Positions 8,162 to 16,838 of a stretch of 31,678 nt of DNA are shown here, in pieces. Source of the DNA: JBHHYR01 sp046757585 (GTDB taxonomy: Bacteria > Desulfobacterota > Binatia > HRBIN30); the NCBI GenBank assembly GCA_046757585.1, contig JBHHYR010000023.1:1-31678 (forward strand). Direction: 5' to 3'. The position numbers were made by a program, and so were the translations under genes. Numbering within the stretch: position 1 is the stretch's first letter; every line of letters begins with the position of its first letter. Below the pieces are notes generated by a model, which saw only the letters and a program-made list of their open reading frames with translations, was not told where the DNA came from and searched no databases.

Positions 8162-8178
8162 CGCCGCTGTAATTGTGT

Positions 8179-8220
8179 AAAAAAAGAGGCGGGAGCTGCA
8201 GAGCTCTCGCCTCTTTTTTT
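8179..8220. terminator. Bidirectional rho-independent terminator
   Basis: A hairpin (AGAGGCGGGAGCT, loop GCAG, AGCTCTCGCCTCT with one G-T pair) is flanked by seven A residues on the left and seven T residues on the right. It therefore works on both strands. It ends the plus-strand secreted pair (stop at 8161) and the minus-strand lptD unit (stop at 8237), which converge here. Confidence 0.93.
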
Positions 8221-8236
8221 GCCAAACGTAATGGAC

Positions 8237-10459
8237 TCACGGCACGACTCGATAACGGCTCTGACCCCTGGTTGATCCTACGGAACCAAGTCCAACCAGC
8301 GTGAGCTGGACACGCACCTGGACTTCCTGGGGATTGATGCGGTCCACCACTCCCAAATCCAGCGACCAGCAATCGCATACCGATGAGACCAACTTGAGGC
8401 CGAAGAAGGCATCCAAGAGGCGATTCGCCACCACGTCAAACCGGCTAGCAAAGCGGAACCCCGCCCAATCCGTCAGTCGCAACACCACGTTGTCGTCCAG
8501 CTCTTGCAGCAGATTCTGTGTCAGAAAACGATACGAGACCGAGGCGCTCGATCGGATGCGCAAGCGCCGTGCCGTAGATCCGGGGGGCTCTCGGGGATCC
8601 TCGACGAACAGTCCGACCCGTGCGGCAGAGATGTTGTTGGTTCCCGCATCGTAGTTGGTGAGGAACCGCAAAGAAAAGGCGCGGCTGGGATTCACAACCC
8701 CGCCAAAATCGATGTCTGAAAAGTGATCGGCTGCACGCCCGGTCTGCAACGGCAGGATCTTGCGGCTGACGTCGAAGCTCTGGTTCAAGGAGAAGCGCGC
8801 CAGCTCACGAACCGTGCCGGTTGGCCGTGCACCGCCGGCGAACTTGCCGACAAGGCGGCTCACCAGGCCGTACGTGACCAAGTTCCGCCGGTTGACGCGA
8901 TCGGTTCCATCGAACAACGGGAGGTCCCCCTGGGATACTGCTGGGACGTACTGGTACGAAATTGCGGGCTCGATAGTGTGTTTCACTTTCTCCAGGCCGA
9001 ACAAGCTGACGGGATAGACGCGATTCAGGATCGTACCGACCTCTGCGCCGAGCTGAAAGGTTTCCCGCGTGCGATTACGCGGTAGTCTGCGGCCCGTGGC
9101 CTCGAGCGTGCGCTCCGTCAGGTAGTAGGCCGTCTCGCGTACCGACCCGTGCACCGTACCGAAGCCGAATCGCCCCAGCGGTAACGGTAGCACCACTGTA
9201 GGCTGCAAGTCGACGCGGAACCCATCCACACTCCGGCCGCGCTGGAAGTCAACTCCAGTGATTTGCAGCTGCCCGAGCAACGGCCCAGCGAGGCGTCGTT
9301 GTCCCCAGATGGTGACCTCCGGAGCACGCTGCAGCGTCTGTGACTCTGCCCCGGCGAGGTTCTGGGAGAAGGTTCCCTCCCCTTTCACCGCAAATCGTTT
9401 ACCTACGTGTACGGCGCCCGCGCGGGAATTTGTGAATGGCAGGGTGCGGATCAGCACGCTGTCGGTATGTTCAAACGCAAAGGTATTGATGTCGCGCACG
9501 AACAGGTCATCACCGACCAGAAACAGATTCGTGTAGACCTCGCTGTGCTGTCCGAGCTGCTGTCGATGTTTCGCCGTGACGCTCCAGCGGTTCTCCGGGA
9601 CATCCTGCTCGAACGGTTTGGACGGGACCGTTCCTCGAAAGGACTCGTTGAAATACGAGCCGGTGATCACACCATGCGCTTCTCGGTTCCAGGCATAGCG
9701 ATACTCGCCAACGAAGCCGGCGCGCACGCTCGTTTCCCCGTCGACGGTAAGCGTAGCGTCCTGGCTCTTACTGATGGCCCAGTAGAACGGCAGGAGCGTC
9801 TGGAACCCACGGCGATTCGAGACGCTAAAGCGCGGCATCAGGAAGCCGCTCTGGCGCCGTCGCCGCACTGGAAAAAACGCGCGGGGTATGTAGAGAATCG
9901 GGACATCCAGCACATGGAAGACTCCGCCTCTGAGCTTCCCGTATCCGTCAAGGTCTACATCCAGTTCGCGGCCACTGATACTCCAACTCGGCGCGCCACC
10001 GTCAGGGCAGCGGCACGTCGTGAAGCGACCGTTCTCGATGTGGTAGCTCTGGCCGAGACCCTTCTCGATCCGATCTCCCCACAGGGAATACCGTAGGCCG
10101 CGGGACTGGATCGTCGCGTGCTCCAGGAAGCCCGTCTCGTCGTCGAGGTCGATATGGGCTACGTTCGCCGATGCGGTCCCTTCGGGATTTGTGATCATCA
10201 CGTTGCCCTGCGCATCCGCCTGCTTGGTAGCCCGGTTGACACGCACCTCATCGGCGTGGAGCACCATGTCGCCTCGACGGATCACCACCTTGCCCCGTGC
10301 AACGACCGTGTCGGTCTTGCGGTCGTAGGTGAGCTCTTGTGCGTTGATTCCGATTTCCTCCGGCTTGAAGGTGAGGGCGGGCACATTCTGCGCCAGGCTA
10401 ATCAGTGGGGCACAGACGGCGTACAGCAATGCCGCAAGGAGCAATCCCGAACCACGCAT
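8237..10459 (-). CDS. lptD: LPS-assembly protein LptD
   Basis: LptD is the outer-membrane barrel that, with LptE, inserts lipopolysaccharide into the outer leaflet. This copy has 740 residues. After a signal peptide comes an OstA/LptA-like beta-jellyroll domain (about 30-150, for example TVVARGKVVIRRGDMVLHAD and QGNVMI), the conserved F-T-T-C...P-S-W segment (Cys149, Cys151), and then the barrel domain with P-I-L-Y-I-P and SGFLMP motifs. Near the C-terminus is V-C-D-C-W (Cys695, Cys697). Paired cysteines in these two places match the inter-domain disulfides that mature LptD needs. It starts 13 bases after folC and is last in the long trp-containing unit, before the bidirectional terminator. 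No lptE is visible in the window. Confidence 0.95.
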   Translation of the reverse strand: MRGSGLLLAALLYAVCAPLISLAQNVPALTFKPEEIGINAQELTYDRKTDTVVARGKVVIRRGDMVLHADEVRVNRATKQADAQGNVMITNPEGTASANVAHIDLDDETGFLEHATIQSRGLRYSLWGDRIEKGLGQSYHIENGRFTTCRCPDGGAPSWSISGRELDVDLDGYGKLRGGVFHVLDVPILYIPRAFFPVRRRRQSGFLMPRFSVSNRRGFQTLLPFYWAISKSQDATLTVDGETSVRAGFVGEYRYAWNREAHGVITGSYFNESFRGTVPSKPFEQDVPENRWSVTAKHRQQLGQHSEVYTNLFLVGDDLFVRDINTFAFEHTDSVLIRTLPFTNSRAGAVHVGKRFAVKGEGTFSQNLAGAESQTLQRAPEVTIWGQRRLAGPLLGQLQITGVDFQRGRSVDGFRVDLQPTVVLPLPLGRFGFGTVHGSVRETAYYLTERTLEATGRRLPRNRTRETFQLGAEVGTILNRVYPVSLFGLEKVKHTIEPAISYQYVPAVSQGDLPLFDGTDRVNRRNLVTYGLVSRLVGKFAGGARPTGTVRELARFSLNQSFDVSRKILPLQTGRAADHFSDIDFGGVVNPSRAFSLRFLTNYDAGTNNISAARVGLFVEDPREPPGSTARRLRIRSSASVSYRFLTQNLLQELDDNVVLRLTDWAGFRFASRFDVVANRLLDAFFGLKLVSSVCDCWSLDLGVVDRINPQEVQVRVQLTLVGLGSVGSTRGQSRYRVVP

Positions 10460-10472
10460 AGGATCCAGTCCG

Positions 10473-11786
10473 TTACAGCCGCAGCGTCGTAGGGCTGGCG
10501 CCGGAGATCAGCGACCCCGGCAGGCGCAAGCAGCCCGCGTAGACGGCTCCGACGAGATACAACGACCCGGTCACAACGATCGCGTCGCCCGCACCGGCAG
10601 ACCCTCGCAACGCTTCCAAGCCCTGCACCGGGTCGGCGGCCACCAGAACCGGGCAGTATGGCTGGAACGCCCGTGCCAGCACTTCGGGTGCTTCGCCACG
10701 CGGGGGCAACACCGTCGTCAGCGTTGCACTCGATACGGCCGGCAGGATCGCATCCACCATGGCTTGCCAGCGTTTGTCACGCATCACGCCGAAGAGGAGG
10801 TGCACGGTGCGCGTGCTGACGACTGCGGGTAGCTCCTTGACCAGGGTGGCGATTCCGTCGGCGTTGTGCGCTCCATCAAGCACGATCAGTGGCTGGGTTT
10901 CCACGACATCCAGCCGGCCGGGCCATTGCAGCTTGGCGAGGCCCTGGCGGACCGCTGCATCAGAAATCGGGAGTCGTTCTCGCAGCCGCATGGCAGCTGC
11001 AATCGCCACCGCTGCGTTGTCACGCTGAAATGCCCCGCGCAGGGGCAAGACGATATCTGCTAGCTCACACCCGAAGCCGCGAAACCGCAACGCGCTCGCA
11101 CCGCTGGCAGAGAAATCCACCCCGAACCAATCAGCAGAGGCACCGCGCTCCGCCACCACCTGCTGGAGCACCTGCTGCGCTTCCTCCGGTACGGTACCCA
11201 CGATCACAGGCCGCTGCGGCTTGATGATGCCCGCCTTCTCGCGGGCCACGGACGCCAGTGTGTCGCCGAGAAAGTCCTCATGGTCGAGTCCAATGGTAGT
11301 AATGACCGCCACGAGGGGATCCAGGACGTTGGTCGCGTCGAGTCTACCTCCCAGCCCGACCTCGACTACTGCCAGGTCAACCTCGCGGCGCGCAAAGTGA
11401 AGAAACGCCATCACGGTCACAAGCTCGAAGAAGGTCAAATCGATCCCACGCACGATGGCTGCGGAGTACACCTCACGAGCTAGATCAACGACTTCCGCTT
11501 CGCTGATTGACGCCGTTCCAACACGAATCCGCTCGGTAAAGCTCACCAGATGCGGCGAGGTATACAGTCCAACCCGGAACCCCGCCGCGTGACAGATCGC
11601 GTGCAGCATCGCCGCGACGGAGCCTTTGCCGTTGGTTCCAGCGATATGAACTGCGGCGAACCGCTGCTGGGGATCGCCGAGATTCCTGAGCGCGAGCGCA
11701 ACGCGCTCGAGCTTGAAGTCCATGCCCTTGGCGGCCTCACGCGCGTACAGCCACGCAAGAACCCGCTGGTAGTCACTCGCGGCCAT
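10473..11786 (-). CDS. folC: Bifunctional dihydrofolate synthase / folylpolyglutamate synthase
   Basis: FolC joins glutamate to dihydropteroate and then extends the polyglutamate tail of folates, using ATP in the cytoplasm. The 437-residue protein shows the Mur-ligase fold: P-loop AGTNGKGSV (about 49-57), LYTSPHLVSFTERIRV, GLGGRLDATNV, TTIGLDHEDFLG, and the C-terminal domain with VLDGAHNADG. The length is typical. Its ATG overlaps the end of trpA by 14 bases, and lptD follows 13 bases downstream. Linkage of folC to trpBA is common in proteobacteria, often with accD between trpA and folC. Here accD is absent. Confidence 0.96.
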   Translation of the reverse strand: MAASDYQRVLAWLYAREAAKGMDFKLERVALALRNLGDPQQRFAAVHIAGTNGKGSVAAMLHAICHAAGFRVGLYTSPHLVSFTERIRVGTASISEAEVVDLAREVYSAAIVRGIDLTFFELVTVMAFLHFARREVDLAVVEVGLGGRLDATNVLDPLVAVITTIGLDHEDFLGDTLASVAREKAGIIKPQRPVIVGTVPEEAQQVLQQVVAERGASADWFGVDFSASGASALRFRGFGCELADIVLPLRGAFQRDNAAVAIAAAMRLRERLPISDAAVRQGLAKLQWPGRLDVVETQPLIVLDGAHNADGIATLVKELPAVVSTRTVHLLFGVMRDKRWQAMVDAILPAVSSATLTTVLPPRGEAPEVLARAFQPYCPVLVAADPVQGLEALRGSAGAGDAIVVTGSLYLVGAVYAGCLRLPGSLISGASPTTLRL

Positions 11787-12621
11787 GTCGAGCTCGTTCA
11801 GGTTCTGCTGTCAGGGCGCACCGGGCAGCGTACATACCGTCTCTGAGGCGGCGGATGAATGCTCCGACTTCAGCGACCACGTCGGGCGCACGACGCTGCG
11901 TGGCGATGAGCCGCATGATGGCACTACCCACCACTGCAGCATCAGCGAACTCTGCAACCGCACCAGCTTGCTCTGGCGTCGAAATGCCGAATCCGACCCC
12001 GATGGGAAGGCGGGTCAATTTCCGCAGGCGTTTCACGGCCGGGCGTACCGCGTCGGCGACCATCGGACGCACGCCGGTGACACCAGTCACGGACACGTAG
12101 TAGACGAAACCCGCGGCGTGCCGCAGGACGGTGCGCATCCGATCTGGCCCGCTCGTCGGCGCCAGGAGAAAGATGCAGTGGACCCCAGCTGGGCGCGTCC
12201 ACCTGGCCAACTCCTCGGCTTCTTCGGGTGGCAGATCAACGACGAGGAGGCCGTCGACCCCTGCACGGGCGGCGTCGGCAGCGAAACGCTGTGGGCCGTA
12301 ACGGAAGATCGGGTTGTAATAGCCATACAGGATCAGCGGCAGCTGCGAGCTTTTACGGAAGTCGGACACCAGCTCGAGCACCCCAGGCAACGAGGCACCT
12401 GCGCGGAGCCCGATTTCCGCTGAACGCTGGAGCACGGGTCCGTCCGCGCTTGGGTCGGAGAACGGCACGCCGAGCTCCAGCAGCTCCGCGCCGCTATCCG
12501 CCGCCACCCGCATGAGATCGCGTGTCGTCTCCAGGTCTGGGTCGCCGGCCGTGAGGAAGGGAACGAGCGCCGGTCTGCTCTGCTGGCGCAGCAGCTGAAA
12601 CGCTGCGTCGATGCGGTTCAT
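11773..12621 (-). CDS. trpA: Tryptophan synthase alpha subunit
   Basis: TrpA cleaves indole-3-glycerol phosphate to indole and glyceraldehyde 3-phosphate and channels indole to TrpB. The 282-residue TIM barrel keeps the catalytic Glu49 (ELLELGVPFSDP) and Asp60 (SADGP) at the same numbering as the Salmonella enzyme. It also keeps the phosphate-binding glycines (GVGFGIS). The ATG overlaps the trpB stop (ATGA), consistent with coupled synthesis of the alpha2-beta2 complex. A C-terminal extension of about 20 charged residues follows the last helix. This extension overlaps the folC start. Confidence 0.97.
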   Translation of the reverse strand: MNRIDAAFQLLRQQSRPALVPFLTAGDPDLETTRDLMRVAADSGAELLELGVPFSDPSADGPVLQRSAEIGLRAGASLPGVLELVSDFRKSSQLPLILYGYYNPIFRYGPQRFAADAARAGVDGLLVVDLPPEEAEELARWTRPAGVHCIFLLAPTSGPDRMRTVLRHAAGFVYYVSVTGVTGVRPMVADAVRPAVKRLRKLTRLPIGVGFGISTPEQAGAVAEFADAAVVGSAIMRLIATQRRAPDVVAEVGAFIRRLRDGMYAARCALTAEPERARHGRE

Positions 12622-13820
12622 CCGACCTCGAGAGACACGCCGAGGTAGTCGGCGACGGTGTTCATGTCCTTGTCACCGCGGCCGGACAGGTTGATGATGA
12701 CAATCTGATCCCGCTGCATCCGTGGTACCACCCGGGCCGCATACGCGATGGCATGGGCCGTTTCCAGCGCAGGGATGATGCCCTCGGTTTCGGTCAGGAC
12801 TTTCAAACCCTCGATCGCCTCCACATCAGTCACCGCGAGGTATTGGGCGCGGCCCGTTTCGTGCAAGTAGCTATGCTCTGGCCCGACGCCGGGATAGTCG
12901 AGGCCTGCCGAGATGGAATGTGCCGGACGCACCTGTCCGAGCTCATCTTGCACGACGTACGTCTTCTCGCCGTGCAAGACGCCCACCACCCCGGCGCTGA
13001 TCGACGCAGCATGGCGCCCGGTCTCCAGGCCGGCGCCACCGGCCTCGACGCCGACCATACCGACGCCGGGATCGTTGAGGAACGGGTAGAACAGGCCCAT
13101 CGCGTTGCTGCCGCCACCGACGCACGCGATGAGGCAGTCCGGCAGACGTCCCTCAAGACGCAGGATCTGCCGGCGTGCCTCGCGGCCGATGACTGACTGG
13201 AAATCGCGAACCATCATCGGGTAGGGATGCGCCGACATCGTGGAGCCCACGAGGTAGTGCGTATTCACCACGTTGGTCACCCAATCACGCAACGCTTCGT
13301 TGATCGCATCCTTGAGCGTTTCACTGCCTGAGGTCACGGATCGAACCTCTGCACCGAGCAGTTTCATACGAAACACGTTGAGCGATTGCCGGTGCACGTC
13401 TTCACGGCCCATGAACACTTCGCACGCCATGCCAAAGAGGGCCGAGACCGTCGCCGTGGCGACACCATGCTGGCCGGCACCAGTCTCCGCGATAATCCGG
13501 CCCTTGCCCATCCGCCGGGCGAGCAACGCCTGCCCGAGCGCATTGTTGATCTTGTGTGACCCGGTATGGCAGAGGTCCTCGCGTTTCAGATAGATTTTGG
13601 CTCCCCCGAGCTTGGCGCTGAGATTCGCAGCGTAATACAACGGCGTCTCCCGCCCGGCGTACTCCGCCAGGTAGTACTTCAGCTCACGACGGAATTTCCG
13701 ATCGCGGCGGACGCGGCGGTACGCTGCGTCGAGCTCCAGGAGAGCAGGCATCAGCGTTTCCGCGACGTAGCGCCCGCCGAAGATGCCGAAGTGTCCGGAA
13801 CGATCAGGCAGCTTGTACAT
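12618..13820 (-). CDS. trpB: Tryptophan synthase beta subunit
   Basis: TrpB condenses indole with serine to give tryptophan, using pyridoxal phosphate. The sequence has the PLP lysine in HTGSHKINN (Lys90), the ammonia/Glu motif E-T-G-A-G-Q-H-G, and the phosphate-binding GGGSNAMG. At about 400 residues it is the usual TrpB1 length, and it has the GHFGIFGGRYVAETLMPAL start typical of the alpha-dependent form. I chose ATG 13820; a TTG two codons upstream (13826) is possible. It overlaps the trpF stop by 17 bases and shares ATGA with trpA. Confidence 0.97.
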   Translation of the reverse strand: MYKLPDRSGHFGIFGGRYVAETLMPALLELDAAYRRVRRDRKFRRELKYYLAEYAGRETPLYYAANLSAKLGGAKIYLKREDLCHTGSHKINNALGQALLARRMGKGRIIAETGAGQHGVATATVSALFGMACEVFMGREDVHRQSLNVFRMKLLGAEVRSVTSGSETLKDAINEALRDWVTNVVNTHYLVGSTMSAHPYPMMVRDFQSVIGREARRQILRLEGRLPDCLIACVGGGSNAMGLFYPFLNDPGVGMVGVEAGGAGLETGRHAASISAGVVGVLHGEKTYVVQDELGQVRPAHSISAGLDYPGVGPEHSYLHETGRAQYLAVTDVEAIEGLKVLTETEGIIPALETAHAIAYAARVVPRMQRDQIVIINLSGRGDKDMNTVADYLGVSLEVG

Positions 13821-14421
13821 AGGCAATGAATTGCTTCATCAGGGCGAGGTCCTTCTTACCGGGCGCATACTCGATCCCGCTGGCGACATCGACGGCGAAC
13901 GGATGCACGGCTCGTATCGCCTCCGCAACGTTCTCCGCGGTCAATCCACCTGCCAGGATCAGACGCCGCCGGTCGAACCCTTCCAGCAACTCAGCGGGAA
14001 TCCGGCGTCCCGTACCCCCAAGCTGCCCCTTCACATATGCGTCAGCGAGAATGAAAGCAACGCGATAAGCCTGCGCCTCCACGGCCGCGTGGCGGTCACC
14101 CACTCGAACGGCTTTGATCACTTTCTGCTTCCACCCCTGGCAGTACGCTGAGTCCTCGTGGCCGTGAAACTGCACAGCCCCAAGGCCAACCTGCTCGGCA
14201 ATGGCTGCAACCTGCTCGCGCCTTTCATCAACAAACACCCCGACTGTGCACACGGAGCGAGGCAAGTGTGCGGTGATCTCAGCAGCAACTTCCGGGCTCA
14301 CGCAGCGTGGGCTGCGAGCGTAGAAGTTGAATCCAAGAGCGGCAGCTCCGGCATCCACCGCCGCTCGCGCGTCAGCGAGGTTGGTGATGCCGCACACTTT
14401 CACCTGGACGGGGAGCGCCAC
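13804..14421 (-). CDS. trpF: Phosphoribosylanthranilate isomerase
   Basis: TrpF performs the Amadori rearrangement of phosphoribosylanthranilate to CdRP. The 205-residue barrel carries the general base Cys10 (KVCGIT) and general acid Asp127 (ILADAYVKGQLGGTG), plus the phosphate-binding ILAGGL and DVASGIE loops. Translation starts at GTG 14421, five bases after trpC. TrpF and TrpC are separate proteins here, unlike the fused enzyme of E. coli. Confidence 0.96.
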   Translation of the reverse strand: MALPVQVKVCGITNLADARAAVDAGAAALGFNFYARSPRCVSPEVAAEITAHLPRSVCTVGVFVDERREQVAAIAEQVGLGAVQFHGHEDSAYCQGWKQKVIKAVRVGDRHAAVEAQAYRVAFILADAYVKGQLGGTGRRIPAELLEGFDRRRLILAGGLTAENVAEAIRAVHPFAVDVASGIEYAPGKKDLALMKQFIAYVQAA

Positions 14422-14426
14422 GGCTT

Positions 14427-15215
14427 TCAGCCCTTCGCCCCGCTCGGACCGAGCAGCTCGTTCAGCCGCGCGCCAGGATCAGGTGCACGCATCAGCGTCT
14501 CACCGATCAAGAACGCGGTCACACCCAGCCGTTCGAGCCGCTCGATATCCGCACCCGTCTCGATGCCGCTCTCGGCCACCACAAACGCTTCGGCGGGCAC
14601 AGCCGGCAACAGGCGCTCGGTAGTCGCCAAGGTCGTCTGGAACGTGCGCAGGTCGCGGTTGTTGATCCCGAGCAGCCGTGCGCCGTTGCACGCCGCGCGG
14701 TCCAGCTCCGCACGGTCGTGCACCTCCACGAGCGGCGTCAAATTCAGCTCTTCAGCCAACCAGATTAGCTCGCGCAATACGGAGTCGGGGAGGATGGCGA
14801 CGATCAGCAACACGGCATCGGCGCCGAAGGCCCTGGCTTCATGGATCTGGTAGGGATCGAAGAGGAAGTCTTTGCGCAACAACGGCACGTTCACGACACG
14901 CCGAACTGCCGCCAGATGATCCAGCGCACCTTGAAAATAGCGTTCCTCAGTCAGTACGGAGATCGCGGCTGCACCATTGTTGGCGTACGCCGTCGCGATG
15001 CCCAGCGGATCGAAGGCGGATCGAAGAAGCCCTCTCGAAGGCGAGGCTTTCTTGATCTCGGCGATGATGGCGCGCGGCCGTGCTTCCAGGGCCGCACGGA
15101 ACGGGCGGCGCGCGACGTGAAACAGTGGCAGCCGCTGCAGGGCGGCCACCGACACCGTGGCCCTGACGCGCTGCAGTGCGGCTCGTTTCTCGCGGACGAT
15201 CTCGTCCAGAATCAT
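14427..15215 (-). CDS. trpC: Indole-3-glycerol phosphate synthase
   Basis: TrpC closes the indole ring: CdRP is converted to indole-3-glycerol phosphate with loss of CO2 and water. The 262-residue protein has the typical N-terminal helical extension (ILDEIVREKRAAL). Catalytic residues lie in AEIKKASPSRG (Glu53, Lys55), LRKDFLFDPYQI, EVHDRAEL, GINNRDLRTF and VAESGI. The ATG overlaps the trpD stop (ATGA). Confidence 0.97.
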   Translation of the reverse strand: MILDEIVREKRAALQRVRATVSVAALQRLPLFHVARRPFRAALEARPRAIIAEIKKASPSRGLLRSAFDPLGIATAYANNGAAAISVLTEERYFQGALDHLAAVRRVVNVPLLRKDFLFDPYQIHEARAFGADAVLLIVAILPDSVLRELIWLAEELNLTPLVEVHDRAELDRAACNGARLLGINNRDLRTFQTTLATTERLLPAVPAEAFVVAESGIETGADIERLERLGVTAFLIGETLMRAPDPGARLNELLGPSGAKG

Positions 15216-16225
15216 CGGCTCGTGTACTCGATGAGCTGCTGCAGTTTACGCCGGGCGCGGCCACTGCGGACAGCGTCACGCGCGAGATCAATCCCGGCAG
15301 CGATCGAGGGAGCCCGGTCACCTACGTAAATGGCCGCAGCAGCATTGAGGATAGCGATGTCGGCACGGGGACCAGTCGCCCCGGCAACGATCGCGCGGAT
15401 GATACTCGCTGCCGCCTCTCGGTTGCCGTCCTCCAAGTCGGCGTGACGGCAGTACGTTAGGCCGAACTCCTCAGGCGTCATGCGATAGCAGCGCAGCGTG
15501 CCGTCCTTCCACTCGGCGAGCCGCGTTGGCGCGGAGAGGGAGATTTCGTCCATACCGTCTTCCCCATGGACCACCAGCGCATGCACACTCCCAAGGCGGC
15601 CCAAGGCGCAGGCGAGCCGCTCTGTCCACTCCGGCGCGAATACCCCAACCACCTGGTGCTGGGCCCCCGCCGGGTTCGCCAGCGGCCCTACCAGGTTGAA
15701 AATCGTGCGGACCCCCAGTTCGCGCCGCGGGCCCGCCGCGTGCCGCATCGCGGGATGGAAGACAGGTGCGAAGAGGAAACCGATGCCCACCGTATCGATG
15801 CAGGCCGCAACTCGTTCCGGCGGCAGATCGATGGTGACCCCGAGTGCCTCAAGGACGTCTGCGCCCCCCACGGTACCCGACATGGCACGGTTGCCATGTT
15901 TGGCAACGGTGACGCCTGCGCCCGCGGCGATCAGCGCCGCCGCAGTAGAAATGTTGAACGTACCACACCGATCGCCGCCTGTCCCGCACGTATCAACGAT
16001 CACAGGAGCACGCGGGTGCACGGGTGTGGCATGCGCACGCAGAGCACGCACCGCCCCCGTGATCTCATCCACCGTCTCACCTTTCATGCGCAAGGCGACG
16101 AGCCATCCGCCGATCTGAGCTGCTGTCGCGGTGCCGCGCATGAGCTGGTTCATCACGGCTTCCATCTCGCCTTCGCGCAGCGACTTGCCAGCAACCGCGT
16201 GCGCCAGGGCCGCTCGAACGTCCAC
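15212..16225 (-). CDS. trpD: Anthranilate phosphoribosyltransferase
   Basis: TrpD transfers phosphoribose from PRPP to anthranilate. The 337-residue protein has the PRPP loop DTCGTGGD (about 78-85), NIST, KHGNRAMSG and the metal-binding MDEIS pair. The segment after KHGN reads SGTVGGADVLEALG, where many homologues have S-x-K-S-G-S-A-D; the main catalytic residues are otherwise intact. It starts at GTG 16225, four bases after trpG. Confidence 0.96.
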   Translation of the reverse strand: MDVRAALAHAVAGKSLREGEMEAVMNQLMRGTATAAQIGGWLVALRMKGETVDEITGAVRALRAHATPVHPRAPVIVDTCGTGGDRCGTFNISTAAALIAAGAGVTVAKHGNRAMSGTVGGADVLEALGVTIDLPPERVAACIDTVGIGFLFAPVFHPAMRHAAGPRRELGVRTIFNLVGPLANPAGAQHQVVGVFAPEWTERLACALGRLGSVHALVVHGEDGMDEISLSAPTRLAEWKDGTLRCYRMTPEEFGLTYCRHADLEDGNREAAASIIRAIVAGATGPRADIAILNAAAAIYVGDRAPSIAAGIDLARDAVRSGRARRKLQQLIEYTSR

Positions 16226-16229
16226 GACC

Positions 16230-16838
16230 CTACCCTTTCGCCCTACCAGTCAGTGCGAGGAAGTTTGCCAGCAGGTGCTTGCCCTCGACGCTCAGGATGG
16301 ACTCGGGGTGAAACTGAATGCCTTCCACCAGCTGCTGGCGGTGGCGTACCCCCATGATCTCGCCTTCGGCAGTCCACGCGCTGAGCACGAGACAATCAGG
16401 TAGGGTTGCAGGTTCGATCAACAACGAGTGGTACCGTGTCGCTTTGAACGGCTGCGGCAAGCCGGCAAAGATGGTCCGCCCGTCGTGGTGAATCGGTGAG
16501 GTCTTGCCGTGCATCAGGCGGCCGGCTCGCACAATGCGGCTCCCGAAGGCCACCCCGATACACTGGTGGCCTAGGCAGACTCCGAGGATCGGGACGTGAC
16601 CCGCGAAGCGCTGGATCAGCGCCACCGAGATTCCGGCTTCCGCCGGCGTGCGTGGTCCTGGCGAAACAACGATTTGCGCCGGCTGCAGCGCGGCGACCTG
16701 GTCGAGCGTAATCGCATCATTTCGATAGACCCGGACGTCGGCCCCGAGCTCACCGAGGTACTGGACCAGGTTGTAGGTGAACGAATCATAATTGTCGATC
16801 ATCAACAGCACGAGATCGGCCTTCCCGGATCGGCTCAC
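16230..16838 (-). CDS. trpG: Anthranilate synthase glutamine amidotransferase subunit
   Basis: TrpG supplies ammonia from glutamine to TrpE; the same family (PabA) can also serve p-aminobenzoate synthesis. The 202-residue class I amidotransferase has the nucleophile Cys88 (GVCLGHQ) and the His177-Glu179 pair (FHPES), and opens with the typical MIDNYDSFTYNLVQYLGELG. The GTG at 16838 overlaps the trpE stop. An internal GTG ten codons in would give the more usual short N-terminus. No separate pabA is present, so it may serve both pathways. Confidence 0.95.
   Translation of the reverse strand: MSRSGKADLVLLMIDNYDSFTYNLVQYLGELGADVRVYRNDAITLDQVAALQPAQIVVSPGPRTPAEAGISVALIQRFAGHVPILGVCLGHQCIGVAFGSRIVRAGRLMHGKTSPIHHDGRTIFAGLPQPFKATRYHSLLIEPATLPDCLVLSAWTAEGEIMGVRHRQQLVEGIQFHPESILSVEGKHLLANFLALTGRAKG

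Noticed and set aside
15840..15910. Altered TrpD loop (S-G-T-V-G-G-A-D instead of S-x-K-S-G-S-A-D)
   Set aside because: The PRPP loop, K-H-G-N and D-E residues are intact, and I cannot exclude that this variant is common in the lineage.
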